From Sarocladium kiliense (lineage: Eukaryota > Ascomycota > Sordariomycetes > Hypocreales > Sarocladiaceae), in NCBI GenBank assembly GCA_030734395.1, contig JAUZTG010000016.1, forward strand, positions 124,001 through 188,000: DNA of 64,000 bases, in the 5' to 3' direction. The notes beneath the pieces are model-generated. The model was not told the origin of the DNA, did no database searches, and saw only the letters and a list, made by a program, of their open reading frames with translations. Of the stretch, positions 47,383 to 58,969 are shown piece after piece; the first letter of the stretch is position 1; each line of letters begins with the position of its first letter. The position numbers were made by a program, and so were the translations under genes.

Positions 47383-48709
47383 CTACTTGCGCATGGAGCT
47401 GGCACGACGCTTGCGGGCATCGGCCTTGGAGGCCTTGGCCTCGGCGACACGCTTGGCGAGGATCTGGGCGTACTCGTTCTGTGTGGATAGTTAGTGCATG
47501 TTCGGAAGTGTGAGGGGAGGAGAGTGGGAAACGTACGGCCTCGTCCTTGACCTTCTCGGCCTGTCTCCGCTTGAGAGCGGCACGGTGGCGCTTGTGCTGG
47601 AGGCGCTGGGGAGTAACGAGCCTCTGGATCTTGGGGGCCTTGGTGTAAGGCTTCTTGCCCTCACCCTTGGGCTGGACCTCGCGGCGGATGACGTACTTGC
47701 GGACCTATTTTGTCGCCAATGAGATTAGTCTTCCGAAATGTGGTTTGTTTGTATCAAAACTCTGCACCGCTGCCCTTTCAGCTGCTACACCCTGTCCCAA
47801 ACACCCTCTCTCATGTCGGCGCCAGAAAGGCCAGCTCACACAGTTGAGAAGAGATAATTCGGAAGACGGAAGGCAAAGCGAGAAAAGACAGCGGCGTCTG
47901 CTCACACTCTACCCGGCCCGCCAGAGCAGTAGCCTAAGGTAGGCGATGAACGAGTATGATGGGTAGGAGGTGCAACATACGTCGTCATCCTTGGTGAGGC
48001 CGAAGAACTTGCGGATCTTGGTGGCGCGCTTGGGACCAAGGCGCTTGGGGTGAACGACGTCGGTGAGGCCGGGGATGTCGGCATCGCCCTGCTTGACGAT
48101 GCTGAGGGCAAGGACGGAGAGGTCCTGGCCGACGATGCAGCCACGGACGGACTTGCGCTTGCGCTCACCGGTGCGGCGGGGGCGGTAGCAGGAGTGGCCG
48201 TCGGCGAGGAGGAGACGGACACGGAAGGGCTGCATAACACCCTGCTTCATGGGGAAACCCTGCTTGTCGTTTCCGCCGGTGATGCGGAAGATGTAGCCCT
48301 TGAACTCGTCGCCGACGGAGTCACCGGGGACCTCCTGGCCCATCTGTTTGTGAACATGTCAGTATTTGCCTTCAGGTTATGGCCCGTCGTCGTTGTGCAT
48401 CGATCTTCGGTGTTGAAGGAGGTTGGGTTCGACATACGCGCTTCTCCATGAAGACGGCGAGCTTGCGCTCATCTTCGATGTCGATGAGCTTTTGGCTGCC
48501 GTTGGCAGGGTAGGAAATGTTCAACTGCACACGTATCCGTCAGCATTGATGTCCCTGGCATCGCAGACCCGAACGCCTTCAATTCCTCAACTCTCAACCG
48601 ACAGGTGGACAAATCGTTGTAGCTGGGCGGTCGAGAGAATCGGAAAAGAATAGTCGGTCGGGTCTAATTGATCTATCTTGATGATAGAATAGGTCGAACG
48701 TACCTTCAT
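47383..48709 (-). CDS. rps6: 40S ribosomal protein eS6 (RPS6)
   Basis: Five exons on the minus strand, 48704-48709, 48438-48524, 47981-48343, 47537-47704 and 47383-47478, encode 239 residues with all junctions in phase 0. The first exon is only six bases (ATG AAG). The protein reads MKLNISYPANGSQK, then KRMGQEVPGDSVGDEFKGY, and ends RKRRASSMRK, which keeps the RRASS site phosphorylated by TORC1-dependent kinases in other eukaryotes. The intron at 47705-47980 is long for this genome (276 bases) and contains an inverted repeat. The gene is divergent from CTF8 with 366 bases between start codons, so they share a promoter region. Confidence 0.97.
47705..47980 (-). other. Long eS6 intron with inverted repeat
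   Basis: This is 276 bases with a GTATGT donor and a proper acceptor. GTCTTCCGAA at 47728-47737 and TTCGGAAGAC at 47858-47867 are exact reverse complements. They could fold 120 bases of the intron into a hairpin close to the acceptor. A hosted small RNA is possible, but no clear C/D or H/ACA boxes were identified. Confidence 0.5.
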
Positions 48710-49075
48710 GCTGCCGGTTAGTGAGGTGCAAGTTGGGAGAGAGACTTGACCGAGGCGGAGGATGGGCGTGAAGTTTGGAGTTTGAGGATAGGTCTCTCAA
48801 GGCGGGCCTGCAAAATTGGAAAAGAATGTTGTGTGGGAAAAAGGGAACCCTAGGCTCGTAGGCCAATGAAAATGCGATCAATAGTGGATCGCTCACTCCG
48901 TGGGTTACCAGCCACATGATCATCAGCCACATCTCGAGGTGTGGCTGAGCCTACAGGGCTCCACATGCTCTGGACCAAGCTTGGCATTTCGAGCTTCGAC
49001 CGTCGCGACAGTTGGAGCCGTTGCAACGACCGTGTCGCGGGGTCCTCTCTATCAGTTCCCAAACCCACCGCAGCC

Positions 49076-49522
49076 ATGTCGACAGTACACATTTACCCTC
49101 CGCGTTCCGACGCCCAAACTTCAAGTCCCCTCCCTCAACTCCTCCAAACCCCCTCTGGCCTGGCCCTCCTCGAACTCCAAGGAACCATCAACCTCCCTTC
49201 CCAAACCGACCCCACCGACGAACCATCTTCCTCCCTCCCAGACGGTATCGACGTCGGCCGCCTCGACTTCCCAGACTATAACCCGGACGCTGAAGGTTCA
49301 GCTTGGATGCGTCGTGTGCACTTATATATTGGGCAGCATCAGCGGTTGACGGGCGAGGTCAAGAAGCTACCTAAGCCGTTGGCTGTGGTGCGGAAACGAG
49401 GGGGTGGAGAGAGTGAGGGCGCTGTGGAGGGGACTGAAGACTTGGAGATTGCGGAGGTGGTGAAGTATAAGATTCTATTCTCGAATCGGCCAGAGCCTGT
49501 TGGGACTGCGATTACGACTTGA
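49076..49522 (+). CDS. ctf8: Ctf8, subunit of the Ctf18 clamp loader
   Basis: A single-exon frame of 148 residues. I chose the ATG at 49076 (MSTVHIYPP) because it fits the family start; an in-frame ATG at 48941 would add 45 residues with no conserved character. Diagnostic blocks are SGLALLELQGTINLP, DVGRLDFPDY, and WMRRVHLYIGQHQRLTGEV followed by KKLPKPLAVVRK. Ctf8 joins Dcc1 and Ctf18 in the alternative RFC complex that handles PCNA during replication and supports sister chromatid cohesion. Base composition flips inside the gene near 49285, from C-rich (29 C, 7 G in 49141-49200) to G-rich (33 G, 6 C in 49381-49440). Confidence 0.93.
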   Translation: MSTVHIYPPRSDAQTSSPLPQLLQTPSGLALLELQGTINLPSQTDPTDEPSSSLPDGIDVGRLDFPDYNPDAEGSAWMRRVHLYIGQHQRLTGEVKKLPKPLAVVRKRGGGESEGAVEGTEDLEIAEVVKYKILFSNRPEPVGTAITT

Positions 49523-49911
49523 AAGCTTGGCTCAGCATTTCTACGATTGACGACACTACGATACCCAACGACTTCAGCTACAGGACCCGATTGTATCAAA
49601 CATCACAGCTAGACTCGTACAATTAGCACCAGGAACCTGTTCGCTCCACACTCTGGGTCACAGACAAACCTCCAACCGAGTAGAGGAACTTCCACCCGGT
49701 CCTCCCTAATAGGCCTTCCTTCAGGGTCGTTGATAGGTCTGAGGATATGGACTAGGATAGACCGTCAGGACCAAGATAGGGGATCAAAGATAGTGGCAGA
49801 AACCCTAGCTGTTCAACAGACGAGGGCCCCAACGCGCAAACCGCGTGTATCGGCGTCACATAGGCTCGATGTCCAGGCACGGAAATTTGTAGCTTCAATA
49901 TTGATTGCTGC
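49523..49911. other. Convergent intergenic between CTF8 and DPH1
   Basis: This is 389 bases; no gene seen. Confidence 0.5.
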
Positions 49912-51349
49912 TCAACCCTCACCAACATCAATCTCTCTTGTGCGTCCAAGCCCCTCCTTCCCATAGTAATCCATTGGATAAGGCCCATCTCCCCAACCTC
50001 CCCTCGCCTCCAGCGCAACCAAAGCCTCATATGGCGTCAACAATGGCCTAGGGAATGCATAACCCCAGTCTATGCTTAACCTCGGGCAAGCAACCTGCAC
50101 CCAGCATTCCACGTCCGGCATCAGAGCTAGCTTTCCAGGGAAGATTTCGCTGAGAAGGAGGTGCACAATTGGAACACCACGCTCGCGGAGCTTCTTCTCG
50201 ATGAGAGTGAGAGTGTGAGGATTGCCTTGTCGGCCAAGGGAGCCAAGAATGAGACCCCATTTCTTAGCTGTGCGGGCGGTTTGAATGGCTGTTGAGCGGA
50301 GGGATTTCATCTCTTCATGGCCGTATGTCTCTCGTGTAAGTTTCCGTGAGTAAGGGTCATAGCGATAAGCTGGGATATCCGGGTTATGAATCATGACACT
50401 CTCGAGGTGGAAGCGTCCATCACCAAGGTAGAGAATGAGGTCGACTTTTGTACCGTCGGTGTCCAGTCGTGGGGATGTGCATCCAAGGATCTCGCCTTTG
50501 CTAAGAGGTGCGATCTGCGGAACAAGGACGTTGAAGCCTGCGCGTTCGAGCGATGACCTCACGCCATGAATGGTAGCATTGAACTGGATCGTCCCAACCA
50601 CAGCGATAGTCTTTCCAGTCGCAAAGTTCCTCTCCAAGGAGGCCAGCAAATGCGTCGCATCAATCGTGATATCCACAAACACATACAACGTCTTGATTCT
50701 CGTAACATCCACCGGAATCAGACAAGAATGCGCATAATGCACCAGCAAATCACATCCCAGTGCCCTGGCCGTATAATCGTCAACACAGCAAGCTCCGTAC
50801 GTCACATCACCCATGATCAGCGTCTCGACGCCAGGGCAGAACTGCACGAGGATGTCGGAGATGGTGGTGGCGAAGAGGAGGAGACCTTCGGGCATTTGAA
50901 GGGCGACTTTTTTGGCGTTGAGGGTGCGGATGCGGTGGATGGTTTTGGGGATCTCGAAGTGGTAGTTTGAGGGGAGGAGGGCTATTGCTTCCTTTAGGGC
51001 AGGGTCTTCTGAGATCTCTTTGGGAACTTGGTTGAGGAGACGTGGAGGTCTCCTAGGCTTGGACTCTGATTATGTGGTGAGTATGTGATGCGTCGAGGGT
51101 GTGTACAGGGAACTGACTCTGTAAGGCGCCTGTTTCGCTATCTGGTGCCGTCGCAGCATCACCTTTGGCAGCCTCAGCCGCAGCGGCCGTGCGTCTCCCT
51201 ACGAATCTCTTCTTCGGCTGCTTTACCGCCGGGGGTGAGTCCTCGTCTGCAGTTGGAGTGGCGTCAAAGCTGGCGCCAGCCTGTGTGAGCTGTGACTCTT
51301 CAATATCGGCAGCAAGCCCCAGATCGGTCTGGAGTCTGTCCTCCTCCAT
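49912..51349 (-). CDS. dph1: Dph1, 3-amino-3-carboxypropyl transferase subunit for diphthamide synthesis
   Basis: Exons 51118-51349 and 49912-51065 on the minus strand encode 461 residues; the intron is 52 bases. After a low-complexity N-terminus the conserved part starts PRLLNQVPKEISEDPALKEA. Three cysteines expected to hold the unusual [4Fe-4S] cluster are seen in TYGACCVDDYTA, LGCTSPRLD and VACPRLSIDWGYAF. With Dph2 the protein carries out the first step of diphthamide formation on elongation factor 2, using S-adenosylmethionine. The 5' part of exon 2 is C-rich on the coding strand and changes to G/T-rich after the GVETLIMGD block. Its start codon lies about 680 bases from the 3' end of the epimerase gene. 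Confidence 0.95.
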
Positions 51350-52031
51350 GGCTGCCAAGTGGGTTCAGGCAAGAATAGCGGCTGATTTCTGTGATATGAG
51401 AGGTGTATGGTGACGTTTTTCTCGTCGTCGAAGTGGGTTGTGTGATGCTGTTGAGGAGTGGTTTCTTCACTTGCAGGTGACGGACGATGAGGTGCAGAGT
51501 GGGCTCACCCAATTTTCGTCCTGTCAAATCGCGACTCAGCTATTAGTGACAGAGCAGCCACCAACATCACTTTAGACCAGGATCTCGATCAAGGAGCGTT
51601 GTCGCTTCTCAGCATAGAAATTTAATCAGAAACATTTGGAAATTCACAATTCCTACTCTGTAACTGATGCGATCACAAAGTGGCATAATACCGCGCTGAC
51701 TAAGGTAGGGCAGTCATTAATGCCCTATCCCCTGTCCTTGCTTGCTTCACAGATGCCCTCAATCGCCAGAAGGTTCAGCCTGGCCGGTCGGTGTCCCTTG
51801 CATCAGACTGCAGGCAACTCCGCCTTGACTCTTTGCTCACTGTGGCAAGTGCAGCAGTGCACGGCAAGTTGTCGAGAGTGCGAAAGCTGTCTCACTTCAC
51901 ATGATGAACACTACGGCGGCACGGATACAACTACTTCCATCGTATCATATTGGGCATCATTAAGATAATAGGCATTGACTCTTGTCTTCATATTCTCCTC
52001 ATCCTCCCAGGTCTACCAGCTGACAGCATCC
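51350..52031. other. Intergenic between DPH1 and the epimerase gene
   Basis: This is 682 bases with no gene seen. It contains the DPH1 promoter and the epimerase 3' region. Confidence 0.5.
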
Positions 52032-53358
52032 TCACAGCTCATCCTTTCCACACTCCTCCTTCTCATCACTGTCCACGCTGAAGGAATACCTCGCCTGGAA
52101 AACATACGGATCATCACCAGGTCCGAAGATCTGCTTCTTGTTCCTCATCCACTCAGGGTGGTTGATGCCATCAATGTAGTCCTGAGGCTCGAGCACAATG
52201 CATCCGTATTGGGGGATCGTGCGAGGGAAGTCCTCGTCGTCGTCAATGCCCTGAGAAGACTTGAGCGCCATGCTGCCGTCTTGGAAGCCGCAGCTGTACA
52301 TCTGGAAAGCGTCTTGGTCCGAGTAGACCTCAAGCTTGATGCCGGACCACTCAGAAGACATGGTTACGACGGGGCCGAAGGTGCGCCAGTCGTAGGGGAA
52401 GTCTTGTTCGCGGTTGACGGTCCAACAGTTGTCTGAAGGGCACAGTCTTGGTCAGTCATCGTTTCTTCTGGTTTCGCCTTGCAGAATACGCAAGTAATGG
52501 CAGTGCCAAAGAACTTCAAGGGTGCTCACCATAACCAGTGCAGTTGAAGCCGCAGTTGCCCAGAATTTCCTCGTCATCCCAGCTCGCACCAATCTGCTTG
52601 GGCTCGCTCCAGAAATCGTTGACAGAGCCCTTCTCATTCGCCAGGATCTCACCGGTCGGGATCAGAATGTTGTCGACACCGACACGCTGTCCACTGTACG
52701 GCATGTGCAAAGTGTGGTTCAGCGCAAGGTTGGTCTCGTTATTGGCGAAGCCGTCCAGGTTCCAGTAAGTGTGGCTGGTCAGCATGATGGGGGTCTTCTT
52801 GGTCAAACTCAGAGCAATGATCTTGATATCCCAGTCCCACCCGTTGACCGTGTAGGTCACGTAGGAGAGAACGTCACCAGGGAAGCCTTGCTCTCCATCT
52901 TGGTCGAGAATGGAGAAGGTGATTGACTCATCAGAGTGGGAGACAACAGTCCAATTGCGCAGACCCCAGCCGTTCTCTCCACCGTGAAGGGTGTCAAGGC
53001 CGTCATTGTCGTTGGCAGAAGTGTTGTACGTCTTGCCATCAATCTCAAATGTCGCGTTCTTGATCCGGTTGGCGTAACGTCCGGGAACGTTGCCGAAGTT
53101 GGGCTTCTGCTCATCAATGCTGTAGTAGGTCGCATTGTCAAAGCCAGCAACGATGTCGCGCTCAACGCCATGCTTGTCATTGAGACGAAGGTCGGAGATG
53201 GCAGCTCCGAAAGGAACGAACCCGAGCTTCAGGTGGTCCGACTTGAGCCAGTACTTGCCATTCTTGTCAGGCTTGGGCTCAGAAGAGTTTCCCTTGGAGC
53301 TGGCAGAGGCCAATGGCAAGGCCAGAGCCGCGAGGGAGAGGAGGCCGGTGAGCTGCAT
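52032..53358 (-). CDS. Secretory-pathway aldose 1-epimerase-like protein ending in KDEL
   Basis: Exons 52530-53358 and 52032-52432 on the minus strand encode 409 residues. The N-terminus is a signal peptide (MQLTGLLSLAALALPLASA). The galactose-mutarotase fold is shown by NVPGRYANRIKNATFEIDG, the first catalytic histidine in DTLHGGENGWG, the second in LTSHTYWNLDGF, and the general-base glutamate region CIVLEPQDYIDG. The enzyme class interconverts alpha and beta anomers of aldoses. The chain ends ECGKDEL and stop, which is an ER retrieval signal. With the signal peptide and many N-glycosylation sequons (NTSA, NWTV, NHTL, NCTG), this suggests an ER-resident rather than an exported enzyme. The last exon is essential for that tail, and its splice phase is consistent. 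Confidence 0.92.
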
Positions 53359-56300
53359 GACAGGCCAAGGTGGAGAGTCAATGGACTACGACAAGGCACA
53401 CTTGACTTCTGGGATGTCTTCAGTACAAGAGGAATTGGCTTCAACCTTGGCAATTGAGGAGAAGGTGAGAAGAGAGAGGGCAAAAGGAGGGTCCCAGACT
53501 CTGGAGAAGGGCGATGACCCGATCTATTATACACACGAGCAGGGACGCCCATGAGGAGCAGAGCTTCTCCAAGAGCGGGTAGCTCGCGAAGGCTAACTGG
53601 GGGATGGATGGTACCCTCGAAAGCAGACAAGATCATCCATCAGATCCGTTCAAGGAGCCCCCGAGCAGCTCCTCACCACGCGGCCGGAAAAGGCCCATCT
53701 TCCCGATGCTACGCTGGATGCATGGCCTCGCGTGTTTTCTCCAAGGGCCAAAGCAGGGCACACACCATCATCACTTCCTCTCCAATGTCGTCAGGCGCAA
53801 GGCGGGCAGAAGAGCCGGGAGTGGGTGATGGCACGCCTTGCCACTAGAGGACGGAGTACACGCGCATCGAATGAGAGAGCCGGCGCTTCAATAAAGGTTC
53901 GCTTCTCCGCAGAGCTAGGTACAAAACAAACGGAGGGGAAGAAAAGGTACCTGGGTCTGGGAAGATGGAGAAAATGGCGGTTCTCTCACTGGTGCGCGTT
54001 TAGGTCGGGATGACGATCTTCTGGATGTGGAGTCGGGCTCCGGGGTGGACTGGGGTCCGGGAGAGGGAAAGGCTGGGGTTTGCTTGCCTTTCTTTGGGTT
54101 TGGGGCGTCAGCAAGTGCCGCCGGGTGCTGTTGCTGATGAAGAGAGGCCCTTTACTTGAGGACAGGGTCCTTTGTCTGCTTGACGAGGTCATTTTGGGTG
54201 AATGCCTCTGGTGGCAATGGGTCTCTATCTGCCGTCCTGTACACCAGCACGTCTCTGACTACCAATGCTTCCGGTCGACTACGGCAGCATCATACGGAAA
54301 ACAAACAAACGAACAAGGCAAGTGAGCTTTGCTCTCTCTCTCTCTGTCTCCCCGCTTCGGCCCAGAGTATCAAGGTCACATCGGCCCATTTCCAGAACAG
54401 CGTTGGCTCGCCGGCGATGTTCCTCCACACTTTCAACAGAACATGGTCGCCAGGCGAACCCCTGTCATGAACGCTGCATTGCGATTGGGGCTGCTGTATG
54501 ATGTCAAGAAGGTGAGCAGCGCCGAAGCTTGCGACGGCTTCTGGGGAGTTCGCTAAGCGGCAGCCGAACGATGACTCGACTGGAGCTAAGATGTGTGAGG
54601 GAGGGTGAGAAGCCGACTACGGCAAGGTACTCCAGGTTCTGGTGAACTGCGGGGGACACACCACCTTGTGACCTTCGATGGGGCTTCCTTGCGTTCCCCA
54701 AGCCTTCTCTGGAGTCTACCGCCACTAGACAAGAAGCCCAGCTAACCATGTCTCCTATGCTTGATTCAAACTCTGACAGTCTCTTTCGACGCCCAGAAAC
54801 AGCCAATGCCTCTCCAGCACCAATCGACTTACACCAACGTTGGCCTCGCCCCAAACTTCCTCAACCGTGCTCCGGTCAACCAAGATCTTCAACCCGACAA
54901 CAGCCAACAGTCAAGCCACTTCTTTCCAACCGCATCAGGCATTGACTGACCAAGAAAGCAAGGAGAGGGAAGAGAGAAAGAAACAGGATACATTAATACA
55001 CCCCGTCAATAAAATAAACATCCATGACCACCTCACCCCCGGTCTCGGTCCCTCATCGGCCACACTATTGGTGCGCATCCTCCGCCATTCCCTCATCCAT
55101 GCCGTCCATGGGTATGCCCGTGAGTGTGTGCACCGGTATTGAAAAAGGCGAACCAACAGAAAAAAAATGCGAAAGGATGTTGTGATTTATCCGCACAGAC
55201 GTCACTGCTTGCTTTTCCCTTCTCTCCCATGGCGCACTATTTGTAGAGGAAAAGCCACAAAATGTTCTTTAAGCGAGGATATATTGGTTTGAAGTACTTT
55301 TCACCGGGAAAGGTATAGTAATGCAATAGTCATAATGCCTGCCATGACGGGCCAGGTCGAATGCTACTACATCGCTGTTTATTAGAGGCAACAAGCACGG
55401 CTACCAAGCTCGGCTTCTCCTGCAAGGACCATCGTCATGTGTACACACACAATCATAGCCTCACCGCTGTCCATCACGCACAGTGCTTACACCCGACCAA
55501 CAGCTATCCCAACACCATGGTTTCCGACCTGCCAATCCAAACGAAGTAAACCAAGAGAACATGGCCAAACCCAACAGCAGCAGCCCCCCAAGCAGGTAGT
55601 GCAGATACCTGCGAGCACCCAACGATCCCGTCCCGCCCTGTACCGAGCGCGTACCAGACTTTCCCCTTAGCCCCCAAGCGCACCTCTAATACCGTCCTGT
55701 GGCTTGGGAATTAATATCGACTTTCAACTTCCAGATCCCCCTATACGCGCCGTAATGGTCAGTCTGGACTCTTTGGCGATAATGATACTAGAGCACAAAT
55801 AGGATGATTGCAAGTCCATCTCATCACCCGGTGTAAAGAGACCTCGCCTATTCATTCCTTTCCCCCTCTTCAATGCTACCTTACCCCTTCCTCCGCCATC
55901 ACCCCCAGCCTCCCTCATCCCTCTGTTGCATGAATTGCAACCCCCCGTACACAGGCTATGGTCGTATCTCGCATCCTCCTCGCATCAGAGCGCATCTTGC
56001 CCAGTCCAATCCCATTGAACGGTGCAGGACCGGTGACTACGTCATATCCACAGCTTACTCCATTCATCCAGATCGATGCAACGGAGGGGAGAGGGGTTGG
56101 GAAGAAGCTGCCCCTCACGAGAAGTAGAAGCTCCATGCAGAATTGCACTGTCTAGAGGGAAGTAAAAGGTCTCTGTAGCTCAGTAGAGAAAGCACAACAT
56201 CACGAAACGTCAAGCTCTTCGGATCTGTAGGACTGGCATTAAGGTTCGAAAGGCGCACTCCTTTTCCTCCCTCTCCCGATCCTATGTCCATGCAACCAGC

Positions 56301-56513
56301 CAATGCCAACTACGAGCGTAAAAAGACTTGCGAAGAAAACAACAACGATGAACAGCTTCGAGACAACAAGAGAAAGAGCTCCAGGCCAGGCCTCAATTGG
56401 CTTCCAGACAAGGCACGCTCCATCGTATACACATACGTTCCGCGATTTCCCCCCGCTTCCGCGTTGTCTATCGGTTACGAAACGCTCCCACGCAGAACAC
56501 CGGCGTGTCCTTC
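53359..56513. other. 3.1 kb without a firm gene; possible exons inside
   Basis: This region lies between the epimerase promoter and the V-ATPase B 3' end. No intact gene is supported. Two exon-like stretches with splice consensus lie on the plus strand, about 54370-54520 (before a GTGAGC donor) and 54780-54949 (after a CTGACAG acceptor); see findings. A (CT)n stretch is near 54337-54350. Confidence 0.45.
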
Positions 56514-58417
56514 TTACGCATCGATGAGGTTCTCCTCGTTCTGCTGCTGATCGTTCTGCTGTGTCTCCTGGCGCGCCTTGCCCTTTGACTTGGCGTCCTT
56601 CTGCGCCCTCGCGTAGAACTCGTTGAGAACCTTGGCGGGGATACGGTTGAGGAGGTCCTTGGGGTAGATACGGAGGAGGCTCCATGCGAGGTCGAGCGAC
56701 TCGAAAATATCACGAGACTCGTACGCACCTTGGGCGATAAATTGCCGCTCGAACTTGTCCAGGAACTCGAGTGACAGCTTGTCTTCTGCCGAGAGAGCCT
56801 CCTCACCAACGACTGCCTTCATGGCCGCCGCGTCACGACCAATAGCGTACTTCGCGTACAGCTGGTTCGAAACATCACCGTGATCCTTGCGAGTCATACC
56901 CTCACCAATGGCAGACTTCATCAGACGTGACAGCGAGGGGAGCACGTTGATCGGAGGGTAGATGCCGCGGTTATCAAGACCACGGTCGACGAAGATCTGG
57001 CCCTCGGTAATGTAGCCTGTCAGATCGGGAATAGGGTGCGTGATATCGTCGTTGGGCATAGTCAGAATCGGGATCTGAGTGATGGAACCGTTACGGCCCT
57101 CGACACGACCGGCACGTTCGTAGATGGTCGACAAATCCGTGTACATGTAACCGGGGTAACCACGACGACCGGGCACTTCTTCACGGGCAGCGGAAACCTC
57201 ACGAAGAGCATCGCAGTAAGCGGAAAGATCGGTAAGAATGACCAGGACGTGCTTCTCCAGTTGGTAGGCGTAGTACTCGGCGGTCGTAAGGGCGAGACGG
57301 GGGGTAATAATACGCTCGATACTGCAGTCCAATTAGTCAATCATGCTAGCTGCATCATTTGCAACAGGAGAGCCTTACGTAGGGTCATTGGCAAGGTTGA
57401 GGAAGAGGGTGGTACGGCCCAAGCTGCCGTTCTGCTCGAAATCGCGAGTGAAGAAACGAGCAGTCTCCAAGTTGACACCCATGGCACCGAAGACAATAGA
57501 GAAGTTGTCCTCATGTCCATCGTGCACACCCTTGTTCGTGACACCCTTCTTCTGGACCAGACCAGCCTGTCTGCAAATCTGGGCGGCGATCTCGTTGTGC
57601 GGCAGGCCGGCAGCGGAGAAGATGGGAATCTTCTGGCCACGGGCAATGGAGTTCATGGTATCAATGGCGGAGATACCAGTCGAGATCATCTCCTCGGGGT
57701 ATTCCTGTTCAAGTGATCAGCAAATTTGGAGCAAATTTGGGCTGGTATAACCCAGGTCCAGGCGATGACGTACACGAGAGAAAGGGTTGATAGGACTGCC
57801 GTTGATGTCAAGGTAATCCTCCGCAAGCACCTTGGGGCCCTTGTCGATCGCTCGTCCGGAACCATCGAAGATACGACCAAGCATATCCTCAGAGACACCA
57901 AGCTTCAAGCTCTGGCCTGTGAATTCGACCTTGGTCTGTAGACGGTATTAGCTCGGTCCATCCGCGAGTTGGCTTCGTGATCGAATGTCGTACCTTCTTC
58001 ACATCGATACCGGAGGTTCCTTCGAAAACCTAGAATTTGTCAATTGTTGAAACATCATGGGTGAGTTACATCATGGTCGAGTGTACCTGGACGACAGCAC
58101 GGTCACCTATTCACTCAGGTCAGCTAGCGATCTCGGACACCCGCCAGATCCTCTTAGAACTTACCTCGGGCCTCGAGGACCTGACCAGAGCGCTCAGTTC
58201 CATCGGGAAGCGTGAGCGTCACAATCTCGTTGAACCTCGGGAACTTGACCTAATCAGACGCAATTGTCGTCAGCTCTCAAGCTCTTGGAAGCTGTCCACC
58301 AGCTGCAAGATCCCATACATTCTCAAGAATGACAAGCGGTCCGTTGATGCCGCCGACGGTGTTGTACCGAATGCGCGGCACGATAGAGTAGGACGAAGAC
58401 TCGCGGGGGTCGCTCAT
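56514..58417 (-). CDS. vma2: V-type proton ATPase subunit B (Vma2)
   Basis: Seven exons on the minus strand, 58319-58417, 58165-58249, 58087-58106, 57994-58029, 57774-57935, 57379-57704 and 56514-57321, encode 511 residues (yeast Vma2 has 517). Exons 3 and 4 are tiny, 20 and 36 bases. Blocks include VGGINGPLVILEN, FEGTSGIDVKK, DMLGRIFDGSGRAID, IFSAAGLPHNEIAAQICRQA, PGYMYTDLSTIYERAGR and PLINVLPSLSRLMKS-type sequence (PPINVLPSLSRLMKSAIG). Subunit B is the non-catalytic nucleotide-binding partner of subunit A in the V1 ring and powers vacuolar and endosomal acidification. A Gln/Asn-rich C-terminal tail ends NLIDA. Confidence 0.97.
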
Positions 58418-58969
58418 GATTGCGATGGACGGTAGAGTCGACGATGGGGGGGTTGTGTGTGGTGATCTGGAGGGCGACAAGTCAAAGCGCTCACTGTCCA
58501 GACAGCGCTGCCTTGCTATGCGAAAGTAGAGAAAGGGGGAGGAACAACCAGGAGGAGCTGAGGCGTGATGGAGATGCTCGGGCAGAGAAGAGGCGGAGGA
58601 GGATAGGTCGAGACGGACGATGAAGCTGGGTGTCTCGCTGGAGGCTGGAGAGGCGGAGGATGGAGAGAGGTTGAAGCTTCGCCGTTGGTCAGTTGCGGGC
58701 GGTGGAGCCAATGCCGTCGATTGCCCGAGAGAACGCCGCGCCAAGCTTGACGTATGCAGCTACCCTGGAGCTATGGCATCAGTGACATCACATGACTGCA
58801 TCACATTTCAGAAATCCAAAACCTCGCGATCACAGGAGGAGACGAAGGCAAGTTTCGCAGGGAGTTTTCTACAGGAAATGGTGTATCTCTAAAAGGTTCG
58901 TTGGTCTGGTTTTGGCACCATTGTATGTGCTCCCGCGCCCAGTGCGATTTTAGCAAGTCTTCCTTATCA
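58418..58969. other. V-ATPase B promoter region
   Basis: This is 552 bases upstream of the V-ATPase B start. No supported gene. A minus-strand frame of 78 codons (58801-59037) overlaps its right end and is listed under rejected items. Confidence 0.45.

Noticed and set aside
48941..49075. Upstream in-frame ATG extending Ctf8 by 45 residues
   Set aside because: The extension has no conserved character and the ATG at 49076 matches the family start.
57036..57716. 226-codon plus-strand frame opposite V-ATPase B
   Set aside because: It spans an intron of the real gene and mirrors its codons.
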